NCBI GenBank assembly: GCA_037893225.1
Contig: JAZGUH010000375.1
Location: 1,674,001-1,738,000, forward strand
Direction of reading: 5' to 3'
DNA from: Hippasteria phrygiana
Lineage: Eukaryota; Echinodermata; Asteroidea; Valvatida; Goniasteridae
DNA length: 64,000 nucleotides
Below are positions 51,797 through 63,978 of the stretch, piece after piece. Position 1 is the first letter of the stretch; every line of letters starts with the position of its first letter. A program made the position numbers and the translations under genes. The notes under the pieces were generated by a model. The model saw only the letters and a list, made by a program, of their open reading frames with translations, made no database searches and was not told where the DNA came from.

Positions 51797-52230
51797 GAAT
51801 AAGCCAGTTCGGTATCTCGAAGGTCAAAGGTTATTCGGGATAAAATTGCTTAGGTAATGTCACGCGATGTTACGCGAACGCCCACTCTGATTGAATAGGC
51901 CAGTTCGGTATTTCAACTGCGCATGCACAATGACATTTTAGCCCAAATGACCCGCGTGACCGAACGCGCGTGTTTGAACGCAAAAGGTGGTCGCACAACG
52001 CGTAGGTGTTAAATTCAATCAGAATGGGCGTTCCCGTAACATGGCGTGACATTACGTCAGCAATTTTATCCCGAATAACCTTTGACCTTTAAGATACCGA
52101 ACTGGCTTATCTAACACGTTGTGCGTTGTGCGCGTTGTGTGACCACCTTGCGCGTTAGGTCACGGGTCATTCGGGATAACTATGTCATTGTGTACAGGCG
52201 CAGTTGAAATACCGAACTGGCTGTGGGCAT
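51797..52230. mobile_element. Two interlocked foldback elements
   Basis: The outer pair is 'taagccagttcggtatctcg' (51797) and 'gataccgaactggcttat' (52094). A second pair with the same core is 'ggccagttcggtatttcaac' (51899) and 'gttgaaataccgaactggct' (52204). Their arms interleave, which implies one copy inserted into another or a partial duplication. Confidence 0.75.
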
Positions 52231-53684
52231 TCGAAATTTAGTACGGCATAATCTGCGTACGGCATGCACATTATTTTGAATATCTGCGGGTAAAAAGGAT
52301 ACCATACTTTCATGACACCAAAGTGCAGCATATTTCTTTCTTTATGGTTCACAAACAGTTTATACAGATACATGATTGTTAACCGTGTTCCAAATCTGAA
52401 TTGACACATATTTTAAACTTGTCTGAAACTATTTTGAAGCGTAACTTTATGTAGCTAGGGTGTATTGACATTGGGTAGTTTACTAGTTTTTAATAATCAA
52501 AAAATTAGCTGGCCTGACGTTTCGAACTTAAGCAAGTTCTTTCTCAAAGGCAAATGACAGAGTACAAGAAACAAACATGTAGGGAACACACATGCATGAG
52601 GGGGTGGGTGGAGAAACACAAAAGAGGGATGCAAGGGAGCATGGCAGTGGGTAAACATCAAAGAGAGAGGTTTGGGTAAGGATGAATGAGGGGAGGGATT
52701 AGGATGAAGGTTGAAGCTGGGGAATTGGACAAAGGAATGTGGTTTAATAATGTTAGACCTACACTTCGTCTTTGCGCCTTTGATATAATTATGTTCATTA
52801 TGTACTACGGTGCAAGCGTTTATAAGTACCATTGTGTAAATAAAAGTGCACACCAGGGACCAGTTGCAAGGAATCCGTAACGGGTAGCGAAAAATCACTG
52901 CCAACTATAGACAATTTTGCGCTAACGGTTAGCGCATTTCACGGTTAGCAAGGAATTTTGGCTTGTCCGTATGCGTATACATACTGGAACTATAGGGATT
53001 CTGTTTAGCGCGTTAGTGCAGAATTTGTTTGGTATTTCCGTTAGCACAGAATTACAGCCGTTAGCACATAATCCAGTGTTACAGTTCCATGGAATGGGGC
53101 TCAGGCCTTAGTCGTTTTAATTCTTAATTAATTATTTATTTTGATTATTGACAATTTTGCATTAACAGCATTCATATTCTAGAGTTCTTTTACTAGAATG
53201 TAAAGTTGGCATTAATAAAGTTCAGTCATTTTCTCCATGTATACAAAAAAGTCCATTGCCATCTACACTGGTTCCCTGTCCCCCAATAATCGGGGGCGAC
53301 AACCAGTCTAATTGCTATCAAACGAAAAAAACACGTGACAATTTCCCGCGTGTAATTTCAAATAAGAGAAGACAATCTTGAGAAAGAAGGATCTGTTGTC
53401 AATCAAGCATAGGTCTTTTACTGTGCATTCATCGGTAAGAAATAGGCAAATGAAACAATGTGTATAATTATTATGGCGCAAAGTCAACTTTTTCATTTGA
53501 CGAATGAGCTTTTCCATTGAGAAAATGCTGAACTTCTCTTTACTTTCTAGTTTGAAGAAATAAGACTTTGTGTAGTATACTTTGTGCAAGAATATGTAGG
53601 GCCTACATCAGAAAACATGTAAAAACAACACGCAACAGCGAAGAAATCCAATGTGCTTCGCCCACTGCTTTGCAAGAACCTTCG

Positions 53685-53950
53685 GGAACAGGGGGCAATT
53701 TCATACAGCTGCTTAAGCACTTAAATTTACTGAAGCAAAAACCTTGCCGAGTAAATCAGATTATCAGCTAAAACTCCATGTGGTTGTCTTGCTAAGTAAA
53801 CAACAGCTAAAATATCAGTCACCCGCTCGCAATACATGTATACAAATTATGCACATTGCGTTTTGGGTAACATGATTTTTTTACTAAGCAATTTTTTGTT
53901 TGTGCTGAGGCAATATTTGTGCTTAAGTAGCTCTATGAAATTGGCCCCAG
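53685..53950. mobile_element. Palindromic MITE (GGGGCCAATTTCA family)
   Basis: The ends are 'gggggcaatttcatacagct' and 'agctctatgaaattggcccc'. Related to 61148-61535 and to the half copy at 39190-39310. Confidence 0.75.
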
Positions 53951-53959
53951 GTATAGTAG

Positions 53960-54900
53960 GTGTGTGGGTTTTAAAGGCAAAAATGAAGACGGATAGTTAT
54001 GAACGTGCTTTTGATAACAACGAAGTGGGATCATTTCGAGTGCCACTTCATTAGAGCAACTCTTGTTCAAAGCAATAAAAAATATTGTTTCAGCATTTGA
54101 AAATATTTCGTGTAATTTCACATTACAATTACAGTCAAGTCGGAGTAAATAGAAAAAGCTCTTTTAATTTTAGGAGCCAGTATATTATCTTAATAGGTTC
54201 CCTGCAGCATCCAGAAATGTTTGAAAATGACATCGGATTCCTTCATACGCCTCAGCTCTAACGCCCTATAAGGTTGCACACCGGTAAATATAGACTTCCA
54301 AGGACTCCAATGATAAATACGCCCACTTACGAAATTCAGGAAAATACCGTCTCTAAAGTGTTTGAGACACACATCAATTTAAAACTTACTTCATCATTTT
54401 TCAGTTTGTTCAGTTTTGTGGGGATTAATCGATGACTTTTTTGAGAATTTTCCATCCAGAGATGGTCACCCTAGTGACCCTATCCAAAGTAGTCATGTAG
54501 CCCATCGCCAGCTTGCAAAATTATGCCTACGCTCCATTGCGAAATAGAACACTTTTAGTGCCCAATTTCATCCAAATTTCACAATACAAGCTGGCCGTGC
54601 ACCGTTTCCAGCCTTCTCTTCTACAAACCCTCAAGTTCACGGCCCACAAAATACTGGATCTGGATCTGGATCTGGATCTGGATCTGGATCGTTATACTCC
54701 GACAAAACGGATACCCGCATCACATCAGAGTTTGTGACCTATGACCTTTGATGACTGGACCGAAGTAGAAAATATATTTAAGGTGGTTCTTCACTGCAGA
54801 TTTGAGATAATAGGAGATAATCTGAGGGCACGCAAAAATCGTGATTTGGCTCACGTAGGCAATCTTTAGCCTATTTACTCTTCTGCACCCTTAAAGAAAC
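53960..54900. other. Intergenic DNA downstream of the STRA6-like gene
   Basis: It contains a (GGATCT)n microsatellite at 54656-54690. No gene recognised. The two genes converge across 51.1-54.9 kb. Confidence 0.5.
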
Positions 54901-54901
54901 A

Positions 54902-55159
54902 TCAGGCCACGGCGTTGGGATCGTCTGTTGTTGTATCCGGCTGTTGCTCCCAAGCCACCATGCTCAGACGCATCGTCGCCGGCCTGCTTGGCTCCGGAGA
55001 TTTAGTGTCCGAATCTCGCGATATTTCAGCCTCGATCGAGACTTGATTTGGCGCGTTTTCAGCATGCGTTAAGCAAGCACAATTAGTGCGCCCCTCTCCT
55101 GCGGCTGCAGAATTATAATCCAGCTCGTCCGGTAGAGCTGTTGTTTCGTTTGCTTCTCT
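54902..55159 (-). CDS. STRA6-like last exon
   Basis: 258 bp, phase 0, acceptor 'tgtttttcacccag', ending in TGA. It encodes a hydrophilic Ser/Glu/Asp-rich C-terminal tail. Some STRA6 tails bind calmodulin or kinases in vertebrates, but no such motif is evident here. Confidence 0.72.
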   Translation of the reverse strand, partial: REANETTALPDELDYNSAAAGEGRTNCACLTHAENAPNQVSIEAEISRDSDTKSPEPSRPATMRLSMVAWEQQPDTTTDDPNAVA

Positions 55160-58100
55160 CTGGGTGAAAAACAACAGATACATTGAAAAATACTGATGAG
55201 GCTGGAATCAGTGTGCATTTGTCGAATTAAAGTGGGTCGCTTTGTAAGATTAATTAATTTTGTCGATTCAAAAGTCGTCAAAGCTAGGCCCTTGATTGAC
55301 ATAGCGAAAATCAATACGAACTCTGAGGTTTTCACCCATGCACAAACCGTCTAAATCCATCAGAATGTAATGACATGTATGTTCTTTCGTATGCAAACTT
55401 GAAAATGAATTAAACTGCTGCAAACTGAAAACTGACTGGATTGATTGACCTGAAATATACAAATTTAAGCAAGTTCTTCAACGTTTCTCGTGATATCTTC
55501 CTGTGGGACTTTGAGAAAGAACTTGCTTAGTTAAGGTCGACATATTAGGATGGCTAATTTTGTCATTTCTTGTGCAAACGACAAATCAACAAGCAATGAA
55601 AATGTGTGTCATTAAGATTCATTTGGTAGGACTAAAAATATATTTTGGCATTCATTACTGGCTCCTGTGGGCCGTCTGTTGTTGTCTGCATCCACGTGGA
55701 CAGAAAGAGTAGGGCGCCACCAAGTGTTGGCTTGTACCACACGTACCTCTTTTAACTTTGTTTTCCTCTCCCGTTCCAGCTGCTCCTTGACCTGTTGCAG
55801 CTCGGGCGCGATTCGCATTCGGTCAATGGTGAGGGCCCGGTTTCGCATCAGAGTTAGGGCCACGAACCACTTGTTGCGGGGCCACAGCTTTTTCCGGCGT
55901 CGCTCCGAGCTGGCGCTGAGGTTCATCTCAACGCTGTTCATGATGCCTACACTCAGAGAAACAGATACGGAATGACAGATTCCCTAAACGAAGTCATTAC
56001 TACACTGGGTTTTAAGACGCTGCTAATTCATGTGACCTTTGTTTCAGTACTGAACTTTGACATTAACTTAGAATCAGGGTTATCTTAAATTTACATTTGA
56101 TGTCTGGCCCCAATTTCCAGAGTTGTAATCAAGTCAATCACGTCATCACAAGTCACTTCACAATTTTGGTCTCAAGCCATGTTACAGGCTATTCAAACAC
56201 ACTATATAACAAAAGCATTACTTTGTCATTGTTCATCCCATGTAGTTACGTTTGTGAGCTGACTTGTGATTGACTTGTAATCTGCATTTTGATTTGACTT
56301 GTGATTGACTTGTTGGTTACAACTCTGCTAATTTCATTGCTTTACGGGGGTCTATAGGCAGAGTACGGTTATCGTAGTGAGGCGCCGGGGTGCCGGGGCG
56401 GCCTGTGCAGCCAAGCGAAACGGCCACAATGTGCTTGTGCAGTCAAGCGTAGATCCAACAATGGATTGAAACTGCACAAATAGCGGCAAATTGCGTCATC
56501 CGGCCTGGTGCCACTGTTTTGGTTTTTTGCGCCATTTGGCGTCATCCGTACGCAATGGGTTGTAAGCGCCACGGCGGCGCTGTGTTAATGTGCTAACACC
56601 TGCGCGTGCATGGAGATTTCTGTTGTTTCGTAAATGTAATCAAATTCTGCCTCTCGCAAGGGCGGATCCAGAACACAATTTTTGGGTAAAAAAAAAAAGT
56701 GCACAAATCAGATAAAACGGAGGGTTCTTGCTTCCCTTTGTTATATTTTGCATGTGGGTGTACGAAGTGGCTGCCTTTTTGCGACGTCAGTTAAGAAAAA
56801 TGTAAAATTTGTGTTTTTTGTTGTTGTTGTTGTTGTTTTTTTTTTTTGGGGGGGGGGTGGCCCCCTTTGGCCCCTCTGGATCCGCCGTTGCCTCTGTATA
56901 GGCTCTGAAATTAGCAATGAGCTGTTTCCGGTGCATATTGCATACGGTCTCCACGAAATGGACGGAGGTTCCGTTAGCAGAAAATTGTGTGCCTAGCAAT
57001 CCTTTGAAATTGGGCCCTGTAAAGGCAACCTTTCTAATGGCGCCAATTAAGAATGTTTTCGAAGCACTACTATGTATGGAAACAAACGGTTCTAGGTATT
57101 TCAAATGCGTACATGTTATACGCACAATGGCCGCTCTGTACGGTTGCAAACTCTTGGTGGCGCACCATTGTGAATGACCTTTGACCAAATAAAACAACAT
57201 TAAAAAGGACAGCGGGGTCGTTGCCTACGTTCCAGACCGTTGAGTTGTTGAGTAAAAAACGATGCCAACCCTTGAAAGATTCAGTTCGCTCGCAAAGAAA
57301 CTAGAAACCATCGCAGACTGATCAGTACGCAGTCACAGACAAAATTGGCAAAGTTAGACCAATTATTAGTCAGAACCAACCCTTGTTTGCCGGCTTTCGT
57401 ATCCAGAAAGCAAGAGGCGGGCTCGCTTCCCTCATGTCTTTGCCGACAGACTTCCACAAGAAATGGCAGAACGTGATCAGCACTGGGTGGGTGTGAGCCA
57501 CTTCAAGCTGCAGAAAGCCAAGGTAGGACTTGAAACCTACACGCAAAAGATTGAAAGAATATTCATTGATGAGAATAATGTATGTAGTAAATGTACATGC
57601 CATGTGGAAGAGTGGGAATGGCGTAGCGCCATCACGGTTATGTCAATACATCCTCTAAATCACAAAACACCCCTCAATCAAGACTTTCCTCTCATTTTAC
57701 ATATTACTTGTTTATCTCATAATTTTAACATTATACATGTTCTCCAGAATAATAGCCAACATTATATATTCACTTGAAAGCATTAAACCGATAATAATGT
57801 TAACTATCAGGACCCGAGTTGAATTTGGATGACAAGAAATTAGTACCACAGGAAAATCACGAATAAGTACAACTCGCAGCAATGTTATGAATAAATGCTA
57901 TGAGCTCCGTGCACAACTACCCCCTCAGCGGAAAGAAAAGGCGAGTTGGGGGGTCAATATCGACGCCATCTTACCTGACTTCAATTTAAGTGTCTGGTTC
58001 CCGCTGTGATATTCTTATTGAAAACTCAATTATCGAGAGTCGGCAAACAGACAAAGCAATCCCACTGGTATACGAGTATCAAATGAACGAGGAGCGCGGT

Positions 58101-61100
58101 GCGGATACCAGTGACGTACTCCCCACGGAAGTGCGGTTGCTATGTGGACAGCGCCCTCTTTTGTTGGCGCACGGAGCCCATACAGCCGTGTTAGTCATAA
58201 AAATAGATGTAACTTGGACAGGACCAGCTTAAAACAAAAATGTATCTGTTTTAATGTCAGTCATTAATGTGCTATCTGTCAAAGTTAGAACATTCTTATC
58301 AAGACAGAACCAAAACAGTCTACAACAGACATAAACCGATGGCGTACACGAAAATAAGATGAACCGGCAATAATCACTGCACAAAAATCCCATCTCAAGT
58401 GGAAGAGCACTGGTGACCGAACTCTTGTACTGGATGGAGCAGGGCCGAGCGCAGGATTTTTGTGGGGGTTGGCACGTATCCAAATTTTCTAGACCAAATT
58501 TTTAAAATATAAAATATTGTAAAACCTTCATCGATTTATAGAAAAAAATGGACCTTTTGGGAAATGTGTAGGGGCCCACCCCTGGCCTGTACTTGAGATG
58601 ACACACTGGGGAAATTTGTTAATATAGAACTTCTCAAGTTTCCAGTGAGCTCCTGGGCATGAAATCGGGCAAGAAGATACAGAGATACGACCGAGAATGA
58701 TTGTCTCTTCCTTACCAGGGTCCCACAGCTCCCAGCCCCTCATCAACGTGCTCCTGTCGATTCTACCGATGAAGAGAACACCGAAGAAGACTGCCTTGAT
58801 GATTCGCATCAGACACGACACCAACCCGACGATGGCGTTCAGAAAGAGGGTGATGTATACCGTCAAATGGAACAGCCGTCTGGTGGAGGCAGTTCGATTG
58901 AAAGAGACAACATACGGAATTAGGAGCGCAAGTCCGCTCTCTGAAACGATGTCTGATTTAGAGAAGTCAGTAAAACCTGGTACTTGTACTTGAGAAACTT
59001 AAGGTACTTTCCTATAATTACAATGAAAAATTCTTAATTTTTCCGATTTTTTTATATTTTATTCTGAACACACATTTACATTTTCACTATATCAACTCCA
59101 TCTTTGAGGCTGATATTTGTAAGAAATGGGGAATAAGGACAACAAAAAACACTAATCATCAAAAAATACCATTTTCAAAAGCGTTTTTCTCGCATATCGT
59201 AATTTCGAATAAACATGGCATTTTTGAACAAATATATTTTCACTGTTTTTCAATGGATTTTCTTTATTTTTGTAAGCAGAAGCATTGTTGTAATGACATT
59301 CCCAGAAAATACCATTTTTAGAAGCAATACTCTTAATATCTATTTAATTAGTCAAATGTCTTTTTAACAGTTGGTAATATTGACAATCATAGAATAGCAT
59401 TGGATTGCTGCTTTATCAGGCTTTAATTTAATATACCATTGGCCATGGTAGGTGCTTTATTTGCCAAGCTACACTTTAAAAACAATATACTCGTCGTTAC
59501 GAGCTTGTTAATTAATTTGTCTAATTATATAGCCGTATACCCAAATAAGGTAAAAGTTTTAAAGTGGTTTGCAAATGACAATCAGTAAAAAATATGGTAA
59601 AAATAAAAATAATTGTGATTTCTTTTTCAAAAAAATTACCCTAATTGTAGGAACCTTAAGACAACGCAATGAGGACATTTTCTCAGTTGAACCATCTTCA
59701 AGTGTGCCTTAAGTACTGGATGTTAGTTTCCTCTAGTTCAGAGTGCTTTATTTCGTGACTTTTGAGCTGAAACACCTTTTTAAATTTTTACACTGCAAAA
59801 AACTGTGGTATTTATTTAACACCGTGTGGTTAATTAATCTATATTGAACAGGTGGCTAAATATAGATACGACACGGTGGTAATTATACATCCCAGTTTAC
59901 CCCAGTTCACGCACGCAGACTCGTTGAAATGCTTTGTAATTCGTAATATCAAAACACATTAGAAAACGTTAAATTAACTTTCTGCCAGTACATTGTCGTC
60001 ATTTTTAATTTGATTTTTGAGGTTTTTTTGTATGGAGGGTCGGGGAATGGTTTGGATGGGGTGTATCGAAACAGATGCACCCAAGTGTGTAAACACATTA
60101 AATCGGGGACCTCCTATATTGTCCTCCTAGGACCCTCATTGGTTTTGCACACGGTTTTCAAACGGGGACCTTTCTCAACAAACTACGATCGGGGTGTTAA
60201 AAATATTCACTTGTTTACACTTTTGCTAACGCCATGTTGAGGTCCTGATTGTTTTTATGCAAGACGAAGTGAACCAAACTTAAACTTCAACCAAACAGCA
60301 ACTGATGCGAGAAAAGCACGCCCCATACAAGGCTTTGACACCGCAATCACTCGTCGGAGTGACACACCCCTTTAGTGATAGTGTTTTATTTCACTTTTGT
60401 CTTTCTCCTATAGGCAGCCCAGATTTTTGTTCCGTCCATTGTTTCTTGGTCTTCTGTTTGTCCGGTTGTCTTTTGTTTCCTTGTGTTTTCGTTGTTTGCG
60501 TTTATCTGCTGGTTTTTCATGGTTTGTTGTGCGTTTTTGTTTTGGTTTGTAGTGCGTTTTGTTGTGCGTTTTGTTGTGCGTTTTTGTAGTGCGTTTTTTT
60601 CTTTATCGTGTTATATTTTCTTTATTGTGTTATATTTTCTGTGCAATTATTTCGTAATCTGTGCAATTCCTTGTCCTATATTACTTATTTTACTTATTAA
60701 TTGTGTGATTGTGTATTTTTGTGTGAATTGCCTGAAAGTATTATAATTTTCAAAACATGGCAGTCGAGATTGAATTTCTTTTGCTAAGATTTTATTTAAC
60801 TGGCATGATCCTGATTTTTATTCAGCAGGGCATTCAGTGTCTGATTTTTTGACGGCAGTGGCCCTACCTGTTGTCGAGGCTCAGGTGCACTTTTTCTCTC
60901 TTCTTTTCCTTTTCTTTCTGCAAGAAAGCTGAGTGAGCAAAGGCGACCTGGAGATAGTAGAATACGAATCCCATAACGAAAGTCAGCCTGTAGGGAAAAA
61001 AATAGGACAAAAAGTTACAAACTTATCTGGAAAACTTTTTTAAATGCTGACTTGAAGCTCATTACATTAATTTATGCAGCTGAAATTTTTTATCACATAT

Positions 61101-63978
61101 TCTTTATTTATTTCTTGATTATCCTGGATAGCCTGACCAGTCTCCCTCAGGGGCTAATTTCACGGAGCTGCTAAGCACAACAATTTGCTCAGCATGAAAA
61201 CTCTTCCTGGATAAAACCAAGATTACCAACTAAATTTCCATGTGTTGTATTTCAAAACATGGCAGTCGAGATTGAATTTCTTTTGCTAAGATTTTATTTA
61301 ACTGGCATGATCCTGATTTTTATTCAGCAGGGCATTCAGTGTCTGATTTTTTGACGGCAGTGGCCCTACCTGTTGTCGAGGCTCAGGTGCAATCTTGTGA
61401 CTGGTATTATGCTGTTGTTTGCTTAGCCTGAAAATCACATGGAGTTTTGGCTGGTAACCTGTTTTTACAAAGCAAGACATTTTTGTGCTAAGCAATTTTT
61501 TAGCTTAGCAGCTATGTGAAATTGGCCCCAGGGCTTTATTTCAAAAAAGTTAGGAATATTCCTATTTTGGACTTTTGAAGAATAATTGTTCTTAAGTCCT
61601 GGACTTGGGAACAATTATTCCTCCTAAGTCCAAGATAGGAATATTATTAACTTTTATGAAATAGAGCCCAGCTGGTCTTAGCTTTCGAATAAAAGCAGAC
61701 AGGGACGGATTTCTCAGGACTTAGAGGCGGGAAGAAATCTTCAAGAGAACTAATAGTTCTGGAGAAAACCATGCAATCATGTAATCAGGTAAGGGCTGAA
61801 AACTCATCCCACATAATACAGTAAACAATGTGGCGTTGAATTAGCACCATGTTGTGCCTATATTGCACCGTTCGTCCTATATATGGTGTTAACTTAACAC
61901 CGCCTTGTTGTTGAGCAGTGCACCTGGATGGGAATCAGAACGAGGTCACACAGTCACGCACCATAATTGTGGGGGCACACACTGGTCGTGCGATATACTT
62001 TGTGGGCGTCAAAAACGTTATGGGGACAAAGGAATGTCTGCTTAACTCGGTTCTAAATTGCCTAACAATTGAAAATGCCTTCACTGCGCAGTTGATGCCT
62101 ACCCACCAGAGGTGGCCTGACGGACCGGAAATACAACAAGGTTTTTAGAAATCAAACCGTATAGAGTACCGAAGTCTGACGTCAGTTGCCGCGGCAACTG
62201 GTTCCAAACACATGCAGTTTAGAATGTATTCTGGTTCCAAACATTGCATTGATTGACGTCATCACTTCGGTACTCTATGGACCTCGACCCCATTACTCAA
62301 CAAAAGTTTTTGTTGGTCGAGAGGCAAAGGATCGTTATCTATAATATTTTCAACCTTTACACTTGTATATGAAGGCAAAGTATTTCATGTTACCAGTATC
62401 CCTCTAGAAATGACAGGAGCCATGATAATGGTTCTGTCTCAACTCTCGTCTCTAGCTGATGGATTACGAAATACGCCACCAGGAAAAGCAGCAACCATGA
62501 CACAAACTGGGTGATGAGAAAACCTGCGAGTTAAAGAAGGAAAATAAAATGCGAAATGGAAAATTCCATGTCACTAGAAATTTTAAGATCCTTTGTAATT
62601 TGCCCTTCTGGAGATTACGAGATTACGATGGATATGCACAAAAGTGGTGTTTCCATCGCGTTGGGTATATATCTTTTTTATTTTCTTTGAGAAGATTCTG
62701 CGTTCTAGTTGATTTACATACGAAATAATTTGGATATTTCGAAGGGATGATTTTGTAACTGTTGTTCTGCTCTTTTAACGAGGAGTTCATTATATGACCA
62801 AAAATAGCCTCTACTTGTAGGACTAAATTGGGAAAATTAATTTAAAACCATCACCATTCTTATACTTTAAGTAAAAGCAAACACTGAAATCATACTTTGT
62901 GGTTCTATGCATCGGCCTATTAGGCCTATGTGTGAAAAGAAGTTTATTTATTGCATTATTTTACTCAGGGTGTGCCCAAAGAGTTTAAAATTGGTTTTCC
63001 ATTGGGCCCTGCATATATTTTTAATTAAAAACGAATTTTCACACACATACAAAAAATTAATATTTACTCACATACAAAAATATTTCCACAAATACAAGAA
63101 TATTTACACAAATACAAGAATATTTACACAAATACATGAATGTTTACACAAATAAATAAATAAATAAATAAAAAATAAAATAAATAAAACTATAAATAAA
63201 TAACAAAACAAAAAAAATGGATATAGCATGATTCATATGGTACTTTGAGCCACGTGAAAATACACAATTCGCGTTTGAAATGTCTGGATATTAAATGCAA
63301 ACATGATGCCACATCGGGTAATTATTAACTCGAATCAACAAGCTCTGAATGACAAATACAAAACAATCTCTACGCCTTTGAAAGCAGACTGAATTCCTGC
63401 TGCGATTCATGACGGCTTATCATATTTAAGAAAACAAAAGAAAATAGAATAATATGATTACGAAATAAATAAATAAATAAATGAAAAAGTAATTATAATC
63501 AGTTTAATCAAGGGAAACCATGTGGTACTCACCCCATGCAGCAAACGCAATGGCATAGCCAGAAAAGCGAAGATTCGCAACCTGTAATGTAGTATTGATG
63601 TATGAATACATTTTACAAATATCACTGGACATGCAATCATTGAAGAAATAAATAGTTCTGTCATGATAAACAGCAATGCAGTATTTATCAGATATATTTC
63701 TATTTTGAGTAAAATATTGGTTGGGGCTATACTATGGGATACAAACTTGTAGACTGCAGCAATCAAACGTGACTGTAAATGCGAGTTAAATTTACTGTCT
63801 TAATATTTTTTTCTCTCGTAGATTTGGGATATTTAGCTGACAAATCTGAAAATGGGTACTTAACCTAAAACCCTCCTCCAAAAAAGGTACCTTTGGGCTT
63901 ACCACTAGAGCAGGCAGGCTAAACTCCTCTTTCGGGCAGAAATCCCGCACGCCTCTCCATAACAGCACGGTGTGTTCT
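54902..63978 (-). CDS. STRA6-like multi-pass membrane protein, gene span (5' end outside window)
   Basis: Eight exons on the minus strand join without a phase conflict: 63978-63903, 63581-63533, 62523-62394, 60987-60868, 58879-58716, 57536-57381, 55946-55747 and 55159-54902 (stop TGA). The joined product carries the pattern of the STRA6 C-terminal half: NLRFSGYAIAFAAWG, a long membrane segment (SWLLLFLVAYFVI), GFVFYYLQVAF, then FLNAIVGLVSCLMRI with RIDRSTLMRGWELWDPG, and LGFLQLEVAHTHPVLITFCH. A basic region with RNKWFVALTLMRNRALT and a polar acidic tail follow. STRA6 imports retinol from carrier protein in vertebrates; invertebrate homologues are known but their ligand is not. The first part of the gene, including the N-terminal TMs, lies beyond 64000. 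Confidence in the family is high; the exact first exon seen and a possible tiny exon near 63745-63774 are less sure. Confidence 0.85.
55747..55946 (-). CDS. STRA6-like exon: basic cytosolic region
   Basis: 200 bp, acceptor 'tctctgagtgtag', donor AGAG/GTACGT. It encodes RNKWFVALTLMRNRALT, a landmark of STRA6 C-termini, followed by an Arg/Glu/Lys-rich helix (EQLERERKTKLKE). Confidence 0.78.
56380..56565 (-). repeat. Dispersed repeat R2, copy b
   Basis: Inverted match to 38319-38520 ('ttgtgcagtcaagcg', 'tccaacaatgg'). It lies in an intron of the STRA6-like gene. Confidence 0.7.
57381..57536 (-). CDS. STRA6-like exon with HTHPVLITFCH
   Basis: 156 bp, acceptor 'atcttttgcgtgtag', donor AAGG/GTTGGT (a weak but in-phase donor). 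It encodes FKSYLGFLQLEVAHTHPVLI and TFCHFLWKS, the most diagnostic STRA6 stretch here. If the donor is not used the frame ends at the TGA just inside the intron (57370), so an alternative truncated end is possible. Confidence 0.82.
57901..58180 (-). mobile_element. 280-bp MITE, second copy
   Basis: Same length and TA flanks as the copy in the virus-like element's right repeat, in the opposite orientation, with ends TGAGCTCCGTGC and GCACGGAGCCCA. It lies in an intron of the STRA6-like gene. Confidence 0.93.
58716..58879 (-). CDS. STRA6-like exon with RIDRSTLMRGWELWDPG
   Basis: 164 bp, acceptor 'aactgcctccaccag', donor CCTG/GTAAGG. It encodes VYITLFLNAIVGLVSCLMRI, a membrane helix, then the Asp/Arg-containing loop RIDRSTLMRGWELWDPG, a family landmark. 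Ends in phase 1, matching the next exon. Confidence 0.85.
58890..60860. other. Large intron of the STRA6-like gene
   Basis: AT-rich. It contains part of a 'cactgcaaaaaactg'-type repeat near 59790 and a minisatellite of 'gtgcgttttgtt' units at about 60545-60600, which creates misleading Cys/Phe-rich open frames. No gene is seen inside. Confidence 0.5.
60868..60987 (-). CDS. STRA6-like exon: membrane helix and charged loop
   Basis: 120 bp, acceptor 'ttttttccctacag', donor AACAG/GTAGGG. It encodes LTFVMGFVFYYLQVAFAHSA, then a highly charged loop (QKEKEKKREKV). The last 22 bp of this exon, with the donor and downstream intron, are duplicated perfectly at 61250-61391. Confidence 0.82.
61148..61535. 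mobile_element. Palindromic MITE (GGGGCCAATTTCA family) with an exon fragment inserted
   Basis: The ends are 'ggggctaatttcacggagct' and 'agctatgtgaaattggcccc'. The interior holds the 142-bp segment 61250-61391, copied from 60748-60889. It is the largest copy of this family in the window. Confidence 0.75.
61250..61391 (-). repeat. 142-bp perfect copy of an exon-intron junction
   Basis: Identical base for base to 60748-60889, 502 bp away in direct orientation. It includes 22 bp of coding exon, the GTAGGG donor and 120 bp of intron, but no acceptor, so it should not be spliced in as an exon. Confidence 0.93.
61545..61680. mobile_element. Palindromic MITE (GGGCTTTATTTCA family)
   Basis: Left 'gggctttatttcaaaaaagt' and right 'acttttatgaaatagagccc' are inverted. 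The interior repeats 'taggaatattcctat' and 'aagtcc' words. It lies directly next to the previous element in an intron. Confidence 0.8.
62162..62277. mobile_element. Intact copy of the TAGAGTACC MITE
   Basis: 116 bp, with ends TAGAGTACCGAAGT and ACTTCGGTACTCTA and the palindromic word TGACGTCA at both sides. It is the unsplit version of 14198-14212 plus 16222-16345. It lies in an intron of the STRA6-like gene. Confidence 0.88.
62394..62523 (-). CDS. STRA6-like exon: membrane segment
   Basis: 130 bp, acceptor 'tctttaactcgcag', donor ACTG/GTAACA. It encodes FLITQFVSWLLLFLVAYFVI, then a short outer loop. Phase 1 to phase 2, consistent with both neighbours. Confidence 0.83.
63057..63200 (+). repeat. 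21-bp tandem repeats and (AAAT)n microsatellite
   Basis: 'aatatttacacaaatacaag' recurs about five times with small changes, followed by TAAA/AATA units. In an intron. Confidence 0.8.
63533..63581 (-). CDS. STRA6-like small exon NLRFSGYAIAFAAWG
   Basis: 49 bp, acceptor 'aatactacattacag', donor GGG/GTGAGT. It encodes VANLRFSGYAIAFAAWG, which joins directly to FLITQFV of the next exon. The Leu-Arg-x-Ser-Gly-Tyr motif is characteristic of the family. Confidence 0.82.
63903..63978 (-). CDS. STRA6-like upstream exon (first visible)
   Basis: 76 bp, acceptor 'catttctgaatatcag', donor AGTG/GTAAGC. It encodes EHTVLLWRGVRDFCPKEEFS and LPALV, ending in phase 0. It is in phase with the next exon found, but a TM would be expected soon after, so a further small exon may exist between 63590 and 63900. 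Confidence 0.6.

Noticed and set aside
52497..52904. 135-codon minus-strand frame with Pro/His-rich sequence
   Set aside because: Low-complexity GA/CT-rich DNA, no domain, no splice context.
56787..57200. 137-codon minus-strand frame
   Set aside because: It ends in an Asn/Lys run from a simple repeat, has no domain, and lies in a STRA6-like intron.
60305..60746. Cys/Phe-rich membrane-like frames
   Set aside because: They come from a T-rich minisatellite (gtgcgttttgtt) and lie inside a STRA6-like intron.
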